A stretch of 64,000 nucleotides of DNA, from NCBI RefSeq assembly GCF_000341085.1, contig NZ_ANBA01000009.1, forward strand, positions 186,001 to 250,000, written 5' to 3'. The stretch is from Nocardiopsis ganjiahuensis DSM 45031 (lineage in GTDB: Bacteria > Actinomycetota > Actinomycetes > Streptosporangiales > Streptosporangiaceae). Shown here in pieces: positions 52,709 through 61,721 of the stretch (positions within the stretch are counted from its first letter, which is position 1; each line of letters starts with the position of its first letter). A program made the translations under genes and the position numbers. The notes under the pieces are model-generated. The model did not search any database and was not told the origin of the DNA. It saw only the letters and a program-made list of their open reading frames with translations.

Positions 52709-53620
52709 ATGGATACCTCACGTCTTTCTTCCGAGACCCGAACCCGCTCCGGGACCGGCACCGCGGTTCCGTTCCTGCTGGCCGCGGGGCTGGTGGTGAT
52801 GTGGAGCTCGGGGTTCGTCGGGGCCGAGCTGGGCACCCGGCAGGCCCCGGCGACCACGCTGCTGGCCTGGCGGTTCCTGGTCGTGGGCGGACTGCTGGTG
52901 GCCTGGTGCCTGTGGCGGGGGCTGCGGATGAGCGGCCGCGACCTGGCTCTGCACGCGGTGCTCGGGGCCCTGGCCCAGGGCGGCTACCTGTACGGGGTCG
53001 TGGCGGCCGCCGAGGCGGGGGTGGCAGCGGGGACCAGCGCGCTCGTCGCCGCGCTCCAGCCGATGGTGGCCACCGCCCTCGCCGTGCCCCTGCTGGGTGA
53101 GCGGGTGCGCAACCGCCAGGTCGTCGGGCTGGCCGTGGGGCTGGCGGGGGTGGGCCTGGTGGTGGGTTCTGACCTGCTCCGCCCCGAGGCAGCTCCGTGG
53201 TGGGCCTACGCGCTGCCGTTCGGCGCGATGCTCTCCCTGGTGGCCGCCACCCTGCTGGAGCGGCGGACCCGCCCCGGCGGAAGCGTCGTGGAGGCCCTCG
53301 CCGTGCAGTGCGGGGTGAGCGCGGTGCTGTTCACCGGCCTGGCCGCCGCGACCGGGACGCTGGCCCCGCCGGCCGATCCCGGGTTCTGGGCCGCCGTGGC
53401 GTGGGTGGTCGTGCTGTCCACCCTGGGCGGGTACGGCCTGTACTGGGCCAACCTGGCCCGCACCAGTGTGGCCCGGGTGTCGGCGCTGCTCTACCTGACC
53501 CCGCCGACCACACTCGTGTGGACCTGGCTGATGTTCGGCGATCCGGTGGGCGCGGGCGCCCTGGCCGGGATGGGCGTGTGCGTGCTGGCGGTGTGGCTGG
53601 TGCGCTCCGCCGAGCGGTGA
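52709..53620 (+). CDS. EamA/DMT-family transporter
   Basis: A 303-residue membrane protein with ten predicted helices arranged as two EamA repeats. The first repeat shows VVMWSSGFVGAELG and LLAWRFLVVGGLLV, the second LARTSVARVSALLYLTPPTTLVWTWLMFGD with the conserved Pro. Members export amino acids, drugs or metabolites. The ATG at 52709 lies only a few bases past the operator dyad, so the transcript has a very short leader or is leaderless. It is probably induced by the ligand of the divergent TetR repressor. Confidence 0.93.
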   Translation: MDTSRLSSETRTRSGTGTAVPFLLAAGLVVMWSSGFVGAELGTRQAPATTLLAWRFLVVGGLLVAWCLWRGLRMSGRDLALHAVLGALAQGGYLYGVVAAAEAGVAAGTSALVAALQPMVATALAVPLLGERVRNRQVVGLAVGLAGVGLVVGSDLLRPEAAPWWAYALPFGAMLSLVAATLLERRTRPGGSVVEALAVQCGVSAVLFTGLAAATGTLAPPADPGFWAAVAWVVVLSTLGGYGLYWANLARTSVARVSALLYLTPPTTLVWTWLMFGDPVGAGALAGMGVCVLAVWLVRSAER

Positions 53621-53624
53621 GCGT

Positions 53625-54158
53625 TCAGGAGCGCGCCTGTTCGGGGACCTCCTCGGGCTCCCCGGTCCCGGAGGAGTCGGCGAAGGCGTCGTCGACCTCC
53701 TCCACCAGCTCGCGGGGCGCGCTCTCGTGGAGTTCCTCGCTGTCGAGCATGTCCGGGACCACCGCCGTGCACTCCAGCTCGACCAGGGCACCGGACTCCA
53801 GCAGTTCCGTGACGCCCACGACCGCCATCGGCGGGTAGTACCGGCCCATGTGGCGCCGGTAGACCGAGCCGAGGGTCTTGAGGTTGACCCGGTAGACGCC
53901 GACGGCGGTGGTGTAGACACGCATGCTCACCACGTGGACGGGTTCGGCCCCGGCGGCGCGGAGCGCCTCCACCATGTTGGCGAGGGCCTGGTCGAACTGC
54001 TGCACCACCGAGTCCCCGGTCAGCACGCCGTCGGAGCGGCGCGCGACCTGCCCGCCCACGTACACGGTGCGGCCCGGGGTGACCACGAGCGCGTGGGAGT
54101 AGCCCACGGGGTCGGAGAGGGTGAGCGGATTGATGATCTCGTGTGGCGTCCGGTCCAT
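53625..54158 (-). CDS. RidA/YjgF-family enamine/imine deaminase-like protein
   Basis: A RidA-fold protein of 177 residues. Core motifs are YSHALVVTPGRTVYVGGQVARRSDG, QFDQALANMVEALRAAGA and YYPPMAVVGVTELLESGALVELECTAVV. The usual active-site Arg of RidA (in R-x-C-V) is not seen; the position reads ELECTAVV, so this is one of the Rid paralogue groups with uncertain deaminase activity. A 45-residue acidic tail is added. ATG 54158 follows GGAAGGG by six bases; earlier in-frame ATG codons lack support and overlap the opposite small gene. Confidence 0.88.
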   Translation of the reverse strand: MDRTPHEIINPLTLSDPVGYSHALVVTPGRTVYVGGQVARRSDGVLTGDSVVQQFDQALANMVEALRAAGAEPVHVVSMRVYTTAVGVYRVNLKTLGSVYRRHMGRYYPPMAVVGVTELLESGALVELECTAVVPDMLDSEELHESAPRELVEEVDDAFADSSGTGEPEEVPEQARS

Positions 54159-54238
54159 CGACGGCCCTTCCGTGTCGCTCGGCGCTCTCCCGGGACTCCT
54201 TGTGGAAGTGTCGTCGGGCATGGGGTTACGATGAGCGC

Positions 54239-54394
54239 ATGTTCTCTTCTGTGCTGTCCGTCCTGGCCCTGACCGCAGTGGTCGGGCTTGTCGTCGCAAT
54301 CTTCGTCGCCGGCGGCGTGTACGCCGCCCGGGTGCGCCGCACCGGGATCGACGCCACCCTCGCGAACGCCCGCAAGGTCCGCGAGCTCCGCTAG
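54239..54394 (+). CDS. Small single-span membrane protein
   Basis: A 51-residue frame encoding one hydrophobic helix (LALTAVVGLVVAIFVAGGVY) followed by a basic cytoplasmic tail AARVRRTGIDATLANARKVR. A perfect palindromic hairpin spans its stop codon, as expected for a true gene end. The ribosome binding site is weak. Codon use has the G/C third-position bias of real genes. Function unknown; short single-helix proteins like this often assist other membrane proteins. Confidence 0.5.
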   Translation: MFSSVLSVLALTAVVGLVVAIFVAGGVYAARVRRTGIDATLANARKVRELR

Positions 54395-54402
54395 CGGAGC
54401 TC
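54383..54402. terminator. Palindromic hairpin over the stop codon, bidirectional terminator
   Basis: GAGCTCCGCT and AGCGGAGCTC form a perfect 20-base palindrome that includes the TAG stop of the small membrane gene and ends two bases from the convergent aldo/keto reductase stop. Confidence 0.65.
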
Positions 54403-54404
54403 CC

Positions 54405-55232
54405 TCATCCGCCGTCGAAGCTGTCCGGGTCGGGGCCGAAGCGGTGGTTCTCGTTGAGAGCGCTGATCCGGGCGACCTCCGCCCCCGGGAGCTCGAAGTC
54501 GAAGACCTCGAAGTTGGAGCGGATGCGCTCGGGCGTCACCGACTTGGGGATGACCACGTTGCCCAGCTGGATGTGCCAGCGCAGCAGGATCTGCGCGGGT
54601 GTGCGTCCGTGTGCCCGGGCCAGCTCGGCGATGAGCGGGTGGCTCAGGAGCTCGCCCTGACCCAGAGGACTCCATGCCTCGGTGGCGATGTTGCGCTCGG
54701 CGCCGAAGGCGCGCAGCTCCTCCTGGGTGAGCAGCGGGTGCAGTTCGATCTGGTTGACCATGGGAGCGATCCCGCCCTCCTCCATGACCCGCTCCAGGTG
54801 CGGGCGCTGGAAGTTGGACACCCCGATGGCGCGCACCCGGCCCTCCGCGTAGAGGCGTTCCATCGCCTTCCAGGTGGGGACGTAGAGGTCGCGCTGGGGC
54901 AGCGGCCAGTGGATGAGGTACAGGTCCAGCACGTCCAGGCCCAGGCGGCCCAGGCTGGCGTCGAAGGCCCGCAGGGTGGCGTCGTACCCCTGGTCGGAAT
55001 TGGCCAGCTTGGTGGTGACGAACACGTCCTCGCGCTCGAGCCCCGACCTGCGCAGCGCTTCACCCACCCCGGCCTCGTTGCCGTAGGCGGCAGCGGTGTC
55101 GATGCTGCGGTACCCCGCCGCCAGGGCGTGTGAGACCGCCTCGACCACGGCGTCGTCGGGCACCTGCCACACACCGAAACCCAGCTGTGGGATCCGCAGC
55201 CCGTTGTTCAGCGTGATGCCGGGAACCGTCAT
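54405..55232 (-). CDS. Aldo/keto reductase
   Basis: An NADPH-dependent reductase of 275 residues. The tetrad residues are visible: Asp in SIDTAAAYGNE, Tyr of the same motif, Lys in VTTKLAN and His in LIHWPLP. The cofactor end reads VIPKSVTPERIRSNFEVFDF. This is the 2,5-diketo-gluconate reductase-like group common in actinobacteria. ATG 55232 is chosen with GGGGGATGAG upstream; another ATG nine bases earlier is possible. Substrate unknown. Confidence 0.94.
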   Translation of the reverse strand: MTVPGITLNNGLRIPQLGFGVWQVPDDAVVEAVSHALAAGYRSIDTAAAYGNEAGVGEALRRSGLEREDVFVTTKLANSDQGYDATLRAFDASLGRLGLDVLDLYLIHWPLPQRDLYVPTWKAMERLYAEGRVRAIGVSNFQRPHLERVMEEGGIAPMVNQIELHPLLTQEELRAFGAERNIATEAWSPLGQGELLSHPLIAELARAHGRTPAQILLRWHIQLGNVVIPKSVTPERIRSNFEVFDFELPGAEVARISALNENHRFGPDPDSFDGG

Positions 55233-55426
55233 CGTTCTCATCCCCCGTAATCCCCCGTCCGACCTGGGCACTCTCCCGGGCCTGTGTGCGCATACTGCCA
55301 TGTCGGCGGGGATCGGGTCCTGAGGCTGCGCCGCAGATGTGCGCGGTTTTTACCCGGATAGCCGATCCCGGCCAGGGGTGCGGCCGGGCGGTAGGCTGCC
55401 CGGTCACGGGTGGTCGGAGGGGACGG

Positions 55427-56617
55427 ATGGGGCACGAGGAGCGTGTGCGGGTCAGCGCCGAGCTGGAGCGGGACCGGGCCGGGCTGGTGGAGCGGATCGT
55501 CACCGAGGTCTACGCCGAGGTGCCCGCCTACCGCGCTCTGCACGGATCCCAGCTGGCGGAGGTCCGGGCGATCACCGGCTGGCTGGTCACCCGGTCCCTG
55601 GAACTGTGGGTACGCGATGCCTCGCGCCTGCCGCCCGAGGACGTGGAACGGCTCCGCGGGATCGGGCGGGCCCGGGCCGCCGACGGGCGTTCGATCGGCG
55701 CCGTGGTCCGGGCGCACCGGGTCGGATCGGCCGCGGCGGTACGGCTGGTGCGCGAACAGGCGGGCGACAGGCTCGACGCGGACGACGTGTTCGCTCTGAG
55801 CGAACTCTGGCTGGCTTCCCTCGACCAGATCTCCGAGAACCTGGCGACCGGGCACGCCGAGGCCGCGGAACAGCTGGACGCGGACCGCGAACGCGCCCGC
55901 CGCGCCCTGCTCGACGATCTGCTCATCGGCCGCCAGGCCTCCCAGGGGGCGGTCCGGGACCGCGCACGCACCCTGGGGATCGCCCCGCCCGACCCGGCGG
56001 TGCTGGTGGTCGCCGAACCGGCGCGGGACCCGGCCGAGCGGGGACGCGTACCGGCGGAGAACGTCACGGTGTCAGTGGGTCTGGAACTGCTGGCGGAGGC
56101 GGCGCCCACCGGGGCGGACCCGTTGGTGACCACGCGTTCGGGGCGGGTGGTGGTGCTCGCCTCGGCGGAGGACGCCGAGCGTGTCACCGGGACCCTGGTC
56201 GAACGCGGCTGGCACGGCTGCGTCCTGGAACCGCGCGGGCTGACGGACATGTCCGCCGCCTACCGGCTGGCCGACGGGGCACTGGAGACCGCTCCCCCGC
56301 ACGCCTTCGGGGCGGACGGCCTGCTGCGGGACTCCGACGCCTGTGTGCTCGCCCTGATCAACGGCGGTGCGATCGTCCCGGCCACGGTGCGCGGGGTCGT
56401 GTTGGGGCCGCTGCTCGCGCACGACAACCTGCACCTGTTGGAGACCCTGCGCGCCTACTTCCGTGAGGGCGCGGCGACCACGGCCGCGGAGTCCCTGCAC
56501 GTCCACGCCCAGACCCTGCGATACCGGCTGAGGCGGATCCGCGAGCTGACCGGTCACGACCCGCACCGCCCCTGGCCGAGGTTCGTCCTGGAGACCGCCT
56601 GCGCGATAGCGCCCTGA
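55427..56617 (+). CDS. PucR-family transcriptional regulator
   Basis: A 396-residue regulator. The N-terminal half is helical, of the RsbRD-like type (VPAYRALHGSQLAEVRAITGW, GRSIGAVVRAHRVG), followed by a GGDEF-like middle and a C-terminal PucR helix-turn-helix: LLETLRAYFREGAATTAAES with LHVHAQTLRYRLRRIRELTG. ATG 55427 follows GGAGGGG. It is 86 bases upstream of a cytochrome P450 gene on the same strand, so it may regulate or be cotranscribed with it. Confidence 0.92.
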   Translation: MGHEERVRVSAELERDRAGLVERIVTEVYAEVPAYRALHGSQLAEVRAITGWLVTRSLELWVRDASRLPPEDVERLRGIGRARAADGRSIGAVVRAHRVGSAAAVRLVREQAGDRLDADDVFALSELWLASLDQISENLATGHAEAAEQLDADRERARRALLDDLLIGRQASQGAVRDRARTLGIAPPDPAVLVVAEPARDPAERGRVPAENVTVSVGLELLAEAAPTGADPLVTTRSGRVVVLASAEDAERVTGTLVERGWHGCVLEPRGLTDMSAAYRLADGALETAPPHAFGADGLLRDSDACVLALINGGAIVPATVRGVVLGPLLAHDNLHLLETLRAYFREGAATTAAESLHVHAQTLRYRLRRIRELTGHDPHRPWPRFVLETACAIAP

Positions 56618-56703
56618 GCAACCCACGAACCCTGAGCGCGCCTCGTCCCCACGGGTCCGGGTGGGTAGGAAGGTTGCGGACCGTCCCCTTCGGAAGGCTG
56701 AGA

Positions 56704-57918
56704 ATGACCCGCACACCCCCCGCCCTGCACGGACCCGAGTTCGAGGCGGACCCGCACCCCGCCTACCGGTGGTTGCGCGAGCACGAACCCGTCCACCGCG
56801 TGGACCTGCCCGGCGGAGCATGGGCCTGGTTGGTGACACGTTACGGCGACGCCCGGGCCGTGCTGGCCGACCCGAACATGCTCAAGGACCCGGCCAGAGG
56901 CAACGAGACCTGGTACAGGGCCGGATTGGGCCTGCCCTTCGACCACCGCCCCAGCCTGGTGCGGAGCATGGTCAACGTGGACGCCCCGGACCACACCCGG
57001 CTCCGGAAGGTGACCGCCGGCGCCTTCACACCGCGGCGGGTCCGAGCACTTCAGGCCAGTGCCGAGCGGATCACCGGCGAGCTCCTGGACGCCCTGCGGA
57101 CGGCGCGGTCGCCGGATCTGGTGCGCGACCTGGCCTACCCGCTGCCCATCGCGATCATCTGCGACATCCTCGGGGTGCCCGAGGACGACCGGCCGGAGTT
57201 CCACCGGCAGGCGGCGGTGATCGACTCCGCCTCCTTCGACGAGGTCGAGGCGATCGCCGGGGCCACGAACTGGTTCGACTCCTACCTGGGCGGCCTCGTG
57301 GACGCCCGCCTGGCCGAGCCCTCGGACGACCTCCTGGGTGACCTGGTGGAGGCCCACCGCGCGGGCGAGCTGTCCCGGGACGAGGTGACCTCGACGGCGT
57401 TCCTCCTGTTGGTGGCGGGGCACGAGACCACGGTCGCGCTGATCGGCAACATGCTGCTCACCCTGCTGCGCAACCCCCGGGAGATGGCGCGGCTCCGGGG
57501 GGACCACGGCCTCGTGGGCGCGGCGATCGAGGAGTCGCTGCGGTTGGAGAGCCCTCTGCAGAACGCGACCTGGCGGTTCCCCGCGGAACCGGCCACCGTG
57601 GGCGGCGTACGCCTGGAGGCGGGCGAGCCGGTGCTGGTGTCGTTGCTGGCCGCCGGACGCGACCCGGAGCAGTACGAGGACCCGGACGTGTTCGACCCCG
57701 GGCGCGGGGCCTCACACCTGTCCTTCGGTCACGGGGCGCACTTCTGTGTGGGCGCCCAGCTGGCCAGAGTGGAGGCGCGGGTGGCGGTCACCGCGGTCCT
57801 GGACCGGCTGCCGGGGCTGCGCCTGGCGGTGGACGAGAGCGAGCTGCGGTGGTGGCCGAGCATGATCATGCACGGGCTGTTCGCCCTTCCGGTCGATTTC
57901 GACCGGAGGGTCTCCTGA
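56704..57918 (+). CDS. Cytochrome P450
   Basis: A soluble bacterial P450 of 404 residues, a heme monooxygenase that needs ferredoxin and reductase partners, not encoded nearby. The I-helix oxygen motif is LVAGHETTVALIG, the K-helix ExxR is EESLRLE, and the heme loop is LSFGHGAHFCVGAQLARVEA with the proximal Cys. Other matches are NVDAPDHTRLRKVTAGAFTPRRV and PEQYEDPDVFDPGR. ATG 56704 is placed five bases after GGAAGG. The substrate is unknown; the setting (PucR regulator, Dps) does not suggest a biosynthetic cluster. Confidence 0.95.
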   Translation: MTRTPPALHGPEFEADPHPAYRWLREHEPVHRVDLPGGAWAWLVTRYGDARAVLADPNMLKDPARGNETWYRAGLGLPFDHRPSLVRSMVNVDAPDHTRLRKVTAGAFTPRRVRALQASAERITGELLDALRTARSPDLVRDLAYPLPIAIICDILGVPEDDRPEFHRQAAVIDSASFDEVEAIAGATNWFDSYLGGLVDARLAEPSDDLLGDLVEAHRAGELSRDEVTSTAFLLLVAGHETTVALIGNMLLTLLRNPREMARLRGDHGLVGAAIEESLRLESPLQNATWRFPAEPATVGGVRLEAGEPVLVSLLAAGRDPEQYEDPDVFDPGRGASHLSFGHGAHFCVGAQLARVEARVAVTAVLDRLPGLRLAVDESELRWWPSMIMHGLFALPVDFDRRVS

Positions 57919-58032
57919 ATCCTTGCCCCGCCATGGCGTGCGTTTTCTCTTCCGACAACGGTCCGTGACCAAGACTGGCTGGCGGGGCTCTTCCGGCCCC
58001 CGCAGTACACCGACCCGGAGGGGGAACCAGCA

Positions 58033-58629
58033 GTGACCACCGCCGACCAGCGTTCCAGCCAGACTCCCAAACCCCGCAGCAGCCAACCGTGGCTCCACCA
58101 GAGGGGCGAGGAGATCCAGCAGTTCGGAACCGTCCGGCAGCTCCCCGTCGGCCTGTCCTACGATGCGCGGATGTACTCGTGTCAGCGGCTCAACCAGGTC
58201 CTGTGCGATCTCCGGATCCTGCACGACCTGTACAAGAAGCACCACTGGCTGATGCGCGGGCACACCTTCTACCAGCTGCACCTGCTGATGGACAAGCACG
58301 CCGAGGAGCAGACCGCGCTCATCGACACCGTCGCGGAACGCGTCCAGACCCTGGGCGGTGTGGCGGTCGGCGATCCGAGGCACGTCGCGGAGATCACCAA
58401 CATCCCCCGTCCGCCGGACGGCGTCGAGGAGGTCCCGGCGATGCTCTCCCGCCTGTTGGAGGCACACGAGACCGTCCTGGAGGACGCCCACGACGCGGCC
58501 GCACGCGTGCAGGAACTGGGTGACGACGGCACCAACGACGTGCTCGTCTCGGAGGTGATCCGCACCAACGAGCTCGAGGCCTGGTTCGTGGCCGAGCACC
58601 TGGTGGACACACCGCTCGTGCACACCTGA
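58033..58629 (+). CDS. Dps-family ferritin-like protein
   Basis: A 198-residue Dps, which assembles into dodecamers, oxidises and stores iron and protects DNA. The ferroxidase residues are in LYKKHHWLMRGHTFYQLHLLMDKHAEEQ (His, Asp, Glu). A 45-residue N-terminal extension, polar and with several basic residues, could bind DNA. GTG 58033 is preceded by GGAGGGG. The gene is monocistronic, ending at a perfect hairpin. Confidence 0.92.
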   Translation: MTTADQRSSQTPKPRSSQPWLHQRGEEIQQFGTVRQLPVGLSYDARMYSCQRLNQVLCDLRILHDLYKKHHWLMRGHTFYQLHLLMDKHAEEQTALIDTVAERVQTLGGVAVGDPRHVAEITNIPRPPDGVEEVPAMLSRLLEAHETVLEDAHDAAARVQELGDDGTNDVLVSEVIRTNELEAWFVAEHLVDTPLVHT

Positions 58630-58640
58630 CCGAACGCTCA

Positions 58641-58673
58641 CCGGAGGGCCGGGCCGTGCGCCCGGCCCTCCGG
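58641..58673 (+). terminator. Terminator hairpin after dps
   Basis: CCGGAGGGCCGGGC pairs perfectly with GCCCGGCCCTCCGG around CGTGC, 12 bases after the stop codon, followed by TCTGTCC. Confidence 0.9.
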
Positions 58674-58820
58674 TCTGTCCGGTCACGGCACCCGATCCCG
58701 AAATCAGCGGGAATCGGGGCTTCGAACCGGAGAGACGGGTAGATAAACGGGCGTTGAGCCGTGGCCCCCCGACCCGGGCGGGTTCCGGTACCCGTACTCC
58801 CGTCCCCCGGAGGTACCGAC

Positions 58821-59981
58821 GTGACCGCTTCCATCGCCCTGCCCCATGTCATCCGCGTGGGTTCCGGCGCCTCGGCCGAGCTGGCCGGAACCCTCGACTC
58901 CTTCGGCCTGTCCCGGCCGCTGGTGGTGACCGACCCCTTCGTCGCCGGACAGCCCTTCTTCCAGGAGATCCTGGACCTCCTGAAGAAGGCCGGCCTCTCC
59001 CCCGGGGTGTTCACCGAGACCGTTCCCGACCCCACGACCGCGGTGGTGGACGAAGCGCTGCGCGCCCTGCGGGAGGGCGGTTTCGACTCCCTGGTGGCGG
59101 TGGGCGGCGGCAGCCCCATCGATACCGCCAAGGCCGTGGCCCTGCTGGGTGCGCACGGCGGACGGATACGCGACTACCGGGCTCCGGTGGTCACCGACGC
59201 GCCCGCCCTGCCGGTGGTGGCGGTGCCGACCACCGCGGGCAGCGGTTCGGAGTGCACCCGGTACAGCATCGTCACCGACGCGGAGACAGGCGAGAAGATG
59301 TTCTGCACGGGGCTGGCCATGCTGCCCCGTGCCGCTCTGGTGGACTTCGAGCTCACCATGGGCATGCCGAGGCGGTTGACCGCCGACACCGGGGTGCACG
59401 CCCTGACCCACGCGATCGAGGCGTTCGTGAGCGCCAGGGCGAACCCGGTCTCCGACGGGCTGGCCCGCGAGGCCATGCGCACGATCTTCGCCCACCTGCG
59501 GACCGTGTACGCCGACCCGGGGGATCGCGAGGCGCGCGAGGCCGTGATGGTGGGCGCCACCCAGGCCGGGATGGCCTTCTCCAACTCCGGTGTCGCCCTG
59601 GTGCACGGGATGAGCCGACCGGTCAGTGCGCACTTCGGAGTGGCGCACGGGCTGGCCAACGCCATGCTCCTGCCGGCGGTCACGGAGTTCTCGGTACCGT
59701 CCGCGCCCGCTCGCTACGCCGACTGCGCCCGCGCGATGGGGTTGGCGGCCTCGGACAGCACCGACGGGGAGGCCACGGGTGCGCTGGTGTGGGAGTTGCG
59801 CCTCCTGTACCAGGAGCTGGAGGTGCCGACCCCGCGCGGGTACGGGATCGAGGCCGAACGCTGGTGGGAGCTGGCCCCGCTGATGGCGGAGCAGGCCCTG
59901 GCCTCCGGCTCCCCCGCCGACAATCCGCGCGTGCCCACCGCCGAGGAGATCGTGGAGCTGTACCACTACGTGTACGGCTGA
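58821..59981 (+). CDS. Iron-containing alcohol dehydrogenase
   Basis: A 386-residue group III dehydrogenase. The NAD-binding region has VAVGGGSPIDTAKAVALL and VPTTAGSGSECTRYSIV. The metal ligands Asp and three His are in DTGVHALTHAIEAFVS and HFGVAHGLANAMLLPAV. It oxidises or reduces short alcohols/aldehydes; relatives include 1,3-propanediol and lactaldehyde dehydrogenases. GTG 58821 follows GGAGGT by six bases. It stands between two strong hairpins and appears monocistronic. Confidence 0.94.
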   Translation: MTASIALPHVIRVGSGASAELAGTLDSFGLSRPLVVTDPFVAGQPFFQEILDLLKKAGLSPGVFTETVPDPTTAVVDEALRALREGGFDSLVAVGGGSPIDTAKAVALLGAHGGRIRDYRAPVVTDAPALPVVAVPTTAGSGSECTRYSIVTDAETGEKMFCTGLAMLPRAALVDFELTMGMPRRLTADTGVHALTHAIEAFVSARANPVSDGLAREAMRTIFAHLRTVYADPGDREAREAVMVGATQAGMAFSNSGVALVHGMSRPVSAHFGVAHGLANAMLLPAVTEFSVPSAPARYADCARAMGLAASDSTDGEATGALVWELRLLYQELEVPTPRGYGIEAERWWELAPLMAEQALASGSPADNPRVPTAEEIVELYHYVYG

Positions 59982-60012
59982 CCGCCCACGGGCCGGGCGG
60001 ACAGCGAAGAGG

Positions 60013-60056
60013 GGCCTCGGGGTCCGTGCGTTCGCGAACGCACGGACCCCGAGGCC
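60013..60056. terminator. 44-base perfect palindrome, bidirectional terminator
   Basis: Arms of 22 bases, starting GGCCTCGGGGTCC and centred on TTCGCGAA, are perfectly complementary. It separates the convergent dehydrogenase and permease genes. With the flanking GGGG/CCCC the stem could reach 24 base pairs with a mismatch. Confidence 0.9.
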
Positions 60057-60072
60057 CGGCCCCTTCCGCGGA

Positions 60073-60945
60073 TCAGCGTGTGATGCCCCAACGGCGGCGC
60101 AGGGAGCGGTCGGCCCAGTTGAAGAACACGTCGATCATGATGCCGATGACCAGCACGATGATGATGTAGCTGAGCAGCCGGTCGGCGTCGTTGAGCTGGC
60201 GGGCCTGGCTCAGCGCCCAGCCGATCGAGTTCTGCTGGTTGATGATCACCAGCAGCTCGCCGGCCATCAGGGAACGCCAGGCGAACGCCCAGCCCTGCTT
60301 GAGGCCGCTGACGAACATCGGCAGCGCGGCCGGGACGATCAGCAGCGTGTACCGCTGGACCCCGCGCAGGTTCATGACGTGCCCGGCACGCAGCAGCAAC
60401 GGCGACACGTAGTCGATACCCGAGGTCAGGCCGCCCGCGATGGAGGGGGCGGCGCCCAGGACGATCACGAACATGATCGCCGACTCGCTGATGCCGTACA
60501 GCAGCATCGCGAACGGGAACCACACGATCGACGGCATGGTCTGCAGGCCGGTGATGAGTGAACCGATCGCCGCGCGCAGCGGTTTGAACTGTGAGACCGC
60601 CAGCCCGACCACGACGCCCACGACCAGGGCCAGCGCGAACCCGACGAAGGCCCGGCGCATGGTGACCTGGACGGCCGTCCAGAACTCGGGGTCGGTGATC
60701 TCGTTGAACAGGGCGGGCAGCACCCGGTCGGGGCCCGGGAACACGAACTCGGTGCGCCAGCCGGACCACACCACGGCCTGCCAGGCGAGCAGCACGATGG
60801 CCACGGCGGCCAGTTTGGGCCAGGTCGAGGCCCAGATCCCGCGGGCGACGTCCCCTGCGCCGCGCTCGTCGGCGCCCCGCTCGGGCTGGAGTTCGAGGGC
60901 GTCGAGCCCCTGCACCTGGCGGTCCCGCACGTCGGTCTCAGGCAT
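60073..60945 (-). CDS. ABC transporter permease, SsuC/TauC/NrtB family
   Basis: Membrane subunit of a nitrate/sulfonate/taurine-class importer, 290 residues. After a hydrophilic N terminus of about 45 residues there are six helices. Family motifs include PSIVWFPFAMLLYGISESAIMFVIVLGAAPSIAGGL and GLKQGWAFAWRSLMAGELLV. ATG 60945 has GAGGAGG nine bases upstream and overlaps the stop of the ATPase gene by eight bases (ATGCCTGA), so the genes are coupled. Substrate is probably an aliphatic sulfonate, but nitrate or a thiamine precursor cannot be excluded. Confidence 0.93.
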   Translation of the reverse strand: MPETDVRDRQVQGLDALELQPERGADERGAGDVARGIWASTWPKLAAVAIVLLAWQAVVWSGWRTEFVFPGPDRVLPALFNEITDPEFWTAVQVTMRRAFVGFALALVVGVVVGLAVSQFKPLRAAIGSLITGLQTMPSIVWFPFAMLLYGISESAIMFVIVLGAAPSIAGGLTSGIDYVSPLLLRAGHVMNLRGVQRYTLLIVPAALPMFVSGLKQGWAFAWRSLMAGELLVIINQQNSIGWALSQARQLNDADRLLSYIIIVLVIGIMIDVFFNWADRSLRRRWGITR

Positions 60946-61714
60946 GGCGCGAAACCTCCTCACGCAGTCGGTCGGTGATGGTGGCGGCCTGTTCGGCGAT
61001 CTGGCCGGAGTCGATCCGACGGGGGCGCTCGCCCTCCACCGTGAACTCCTTGATGACCCGTCCCGGACGGCTGGACAGCAGCACGACCCGGTCGCCCAGG
61101 CGCACCGCCTCCCGCACGTTGTGGGTGACGAAGACGACGGTCAGCGACTTCTCCCGCCAGATCCGCTCCAGCTCGTCGTGGAGGATGTCGCGGGTCATGG
61201 CGTCCAGGGCGCCGAAGGGCTCGTCCATGAGCAGGAGATCGGCGTCCTGGGCCAGGGCTCGGGCCAGGGCCACCCGCTGGCGCATGCCGCCGGAGAGCTC
61301 GTGGGGGCGTTTGCGCTCGAATCCGGACAGGCGCACCAGGGCGAGGAGTTCGGTCACGCGTCGGCGGCGCTCGGCCTTGGGGACCTTGTTGACCTTCATG
61401 GGCACCTCGATGTTGGCTCCCACGGTCAGCCACGGGAAGAGCGCGGCCTCCTGGAACATCATGGCCACGCGGTGGCCGCCGACGTCCACCGCGCCCGTGG
61501 TGGGCTCCTCCAGCCCGGCGATGAGGGAGAGCAGGGTGCTCTTGCCGCAGCCGGAGGCGCCGACGACGGCCAGGAACTCGCCGGTGCCGACATGGACGGT
61601 CATACCGTCGATGGCGGTCACCGCGCCCCTGCCCCGGCCGAAGACCTTGGAGATGTCGTCGATCTCCACGGCACTCGTGCCGGTGAGGTTCCTGCTCTCG
61701 GTCATGGTGGTCAT
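60938..61714 (-). CDS. ABC transporter ATP-binding protein, SsuB/TauB family
   Basis: The ATPase of the same importer, 258 residues. Walker A is GASGCGKS (about residues 52-59), the family-typical MMFQEAALFPWLTV follows, the signature is LSGGMRQRVALARAL and Walker B LLLMDEPFGALDAMTR. The Q-loop and switch His (FVTHNVREA) are intact. It starts seven bases after the binding-protein stop and overlaps the permease start. It is the middle gene of the operon. Confidence 0.95.
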   Translation of the reverse strand: MTTMTESRNLTGTSAVEIDDISKVFGRGRGAVTAIDGMTVHVGTGEFLAVVGASGCGKSTLLSLIAGLEEPTTGAVDVGGHRVAMMFQEAALFPWLTVGANIEVPMKVNKVPKAERRRRVTELLALVRLSGFERKRPHELSGGMRQRVALARALAQDADLLLMDEPFGALDAMTRDILHDELERIWREKSLTVVFVTHNVREAVRLGDRVVLLSSRPGRVIKEFTVEGERPRRIDSGQIAEQAATITDRLREEVSRHA

Positions 61715-61721
61715 GGGGCCC

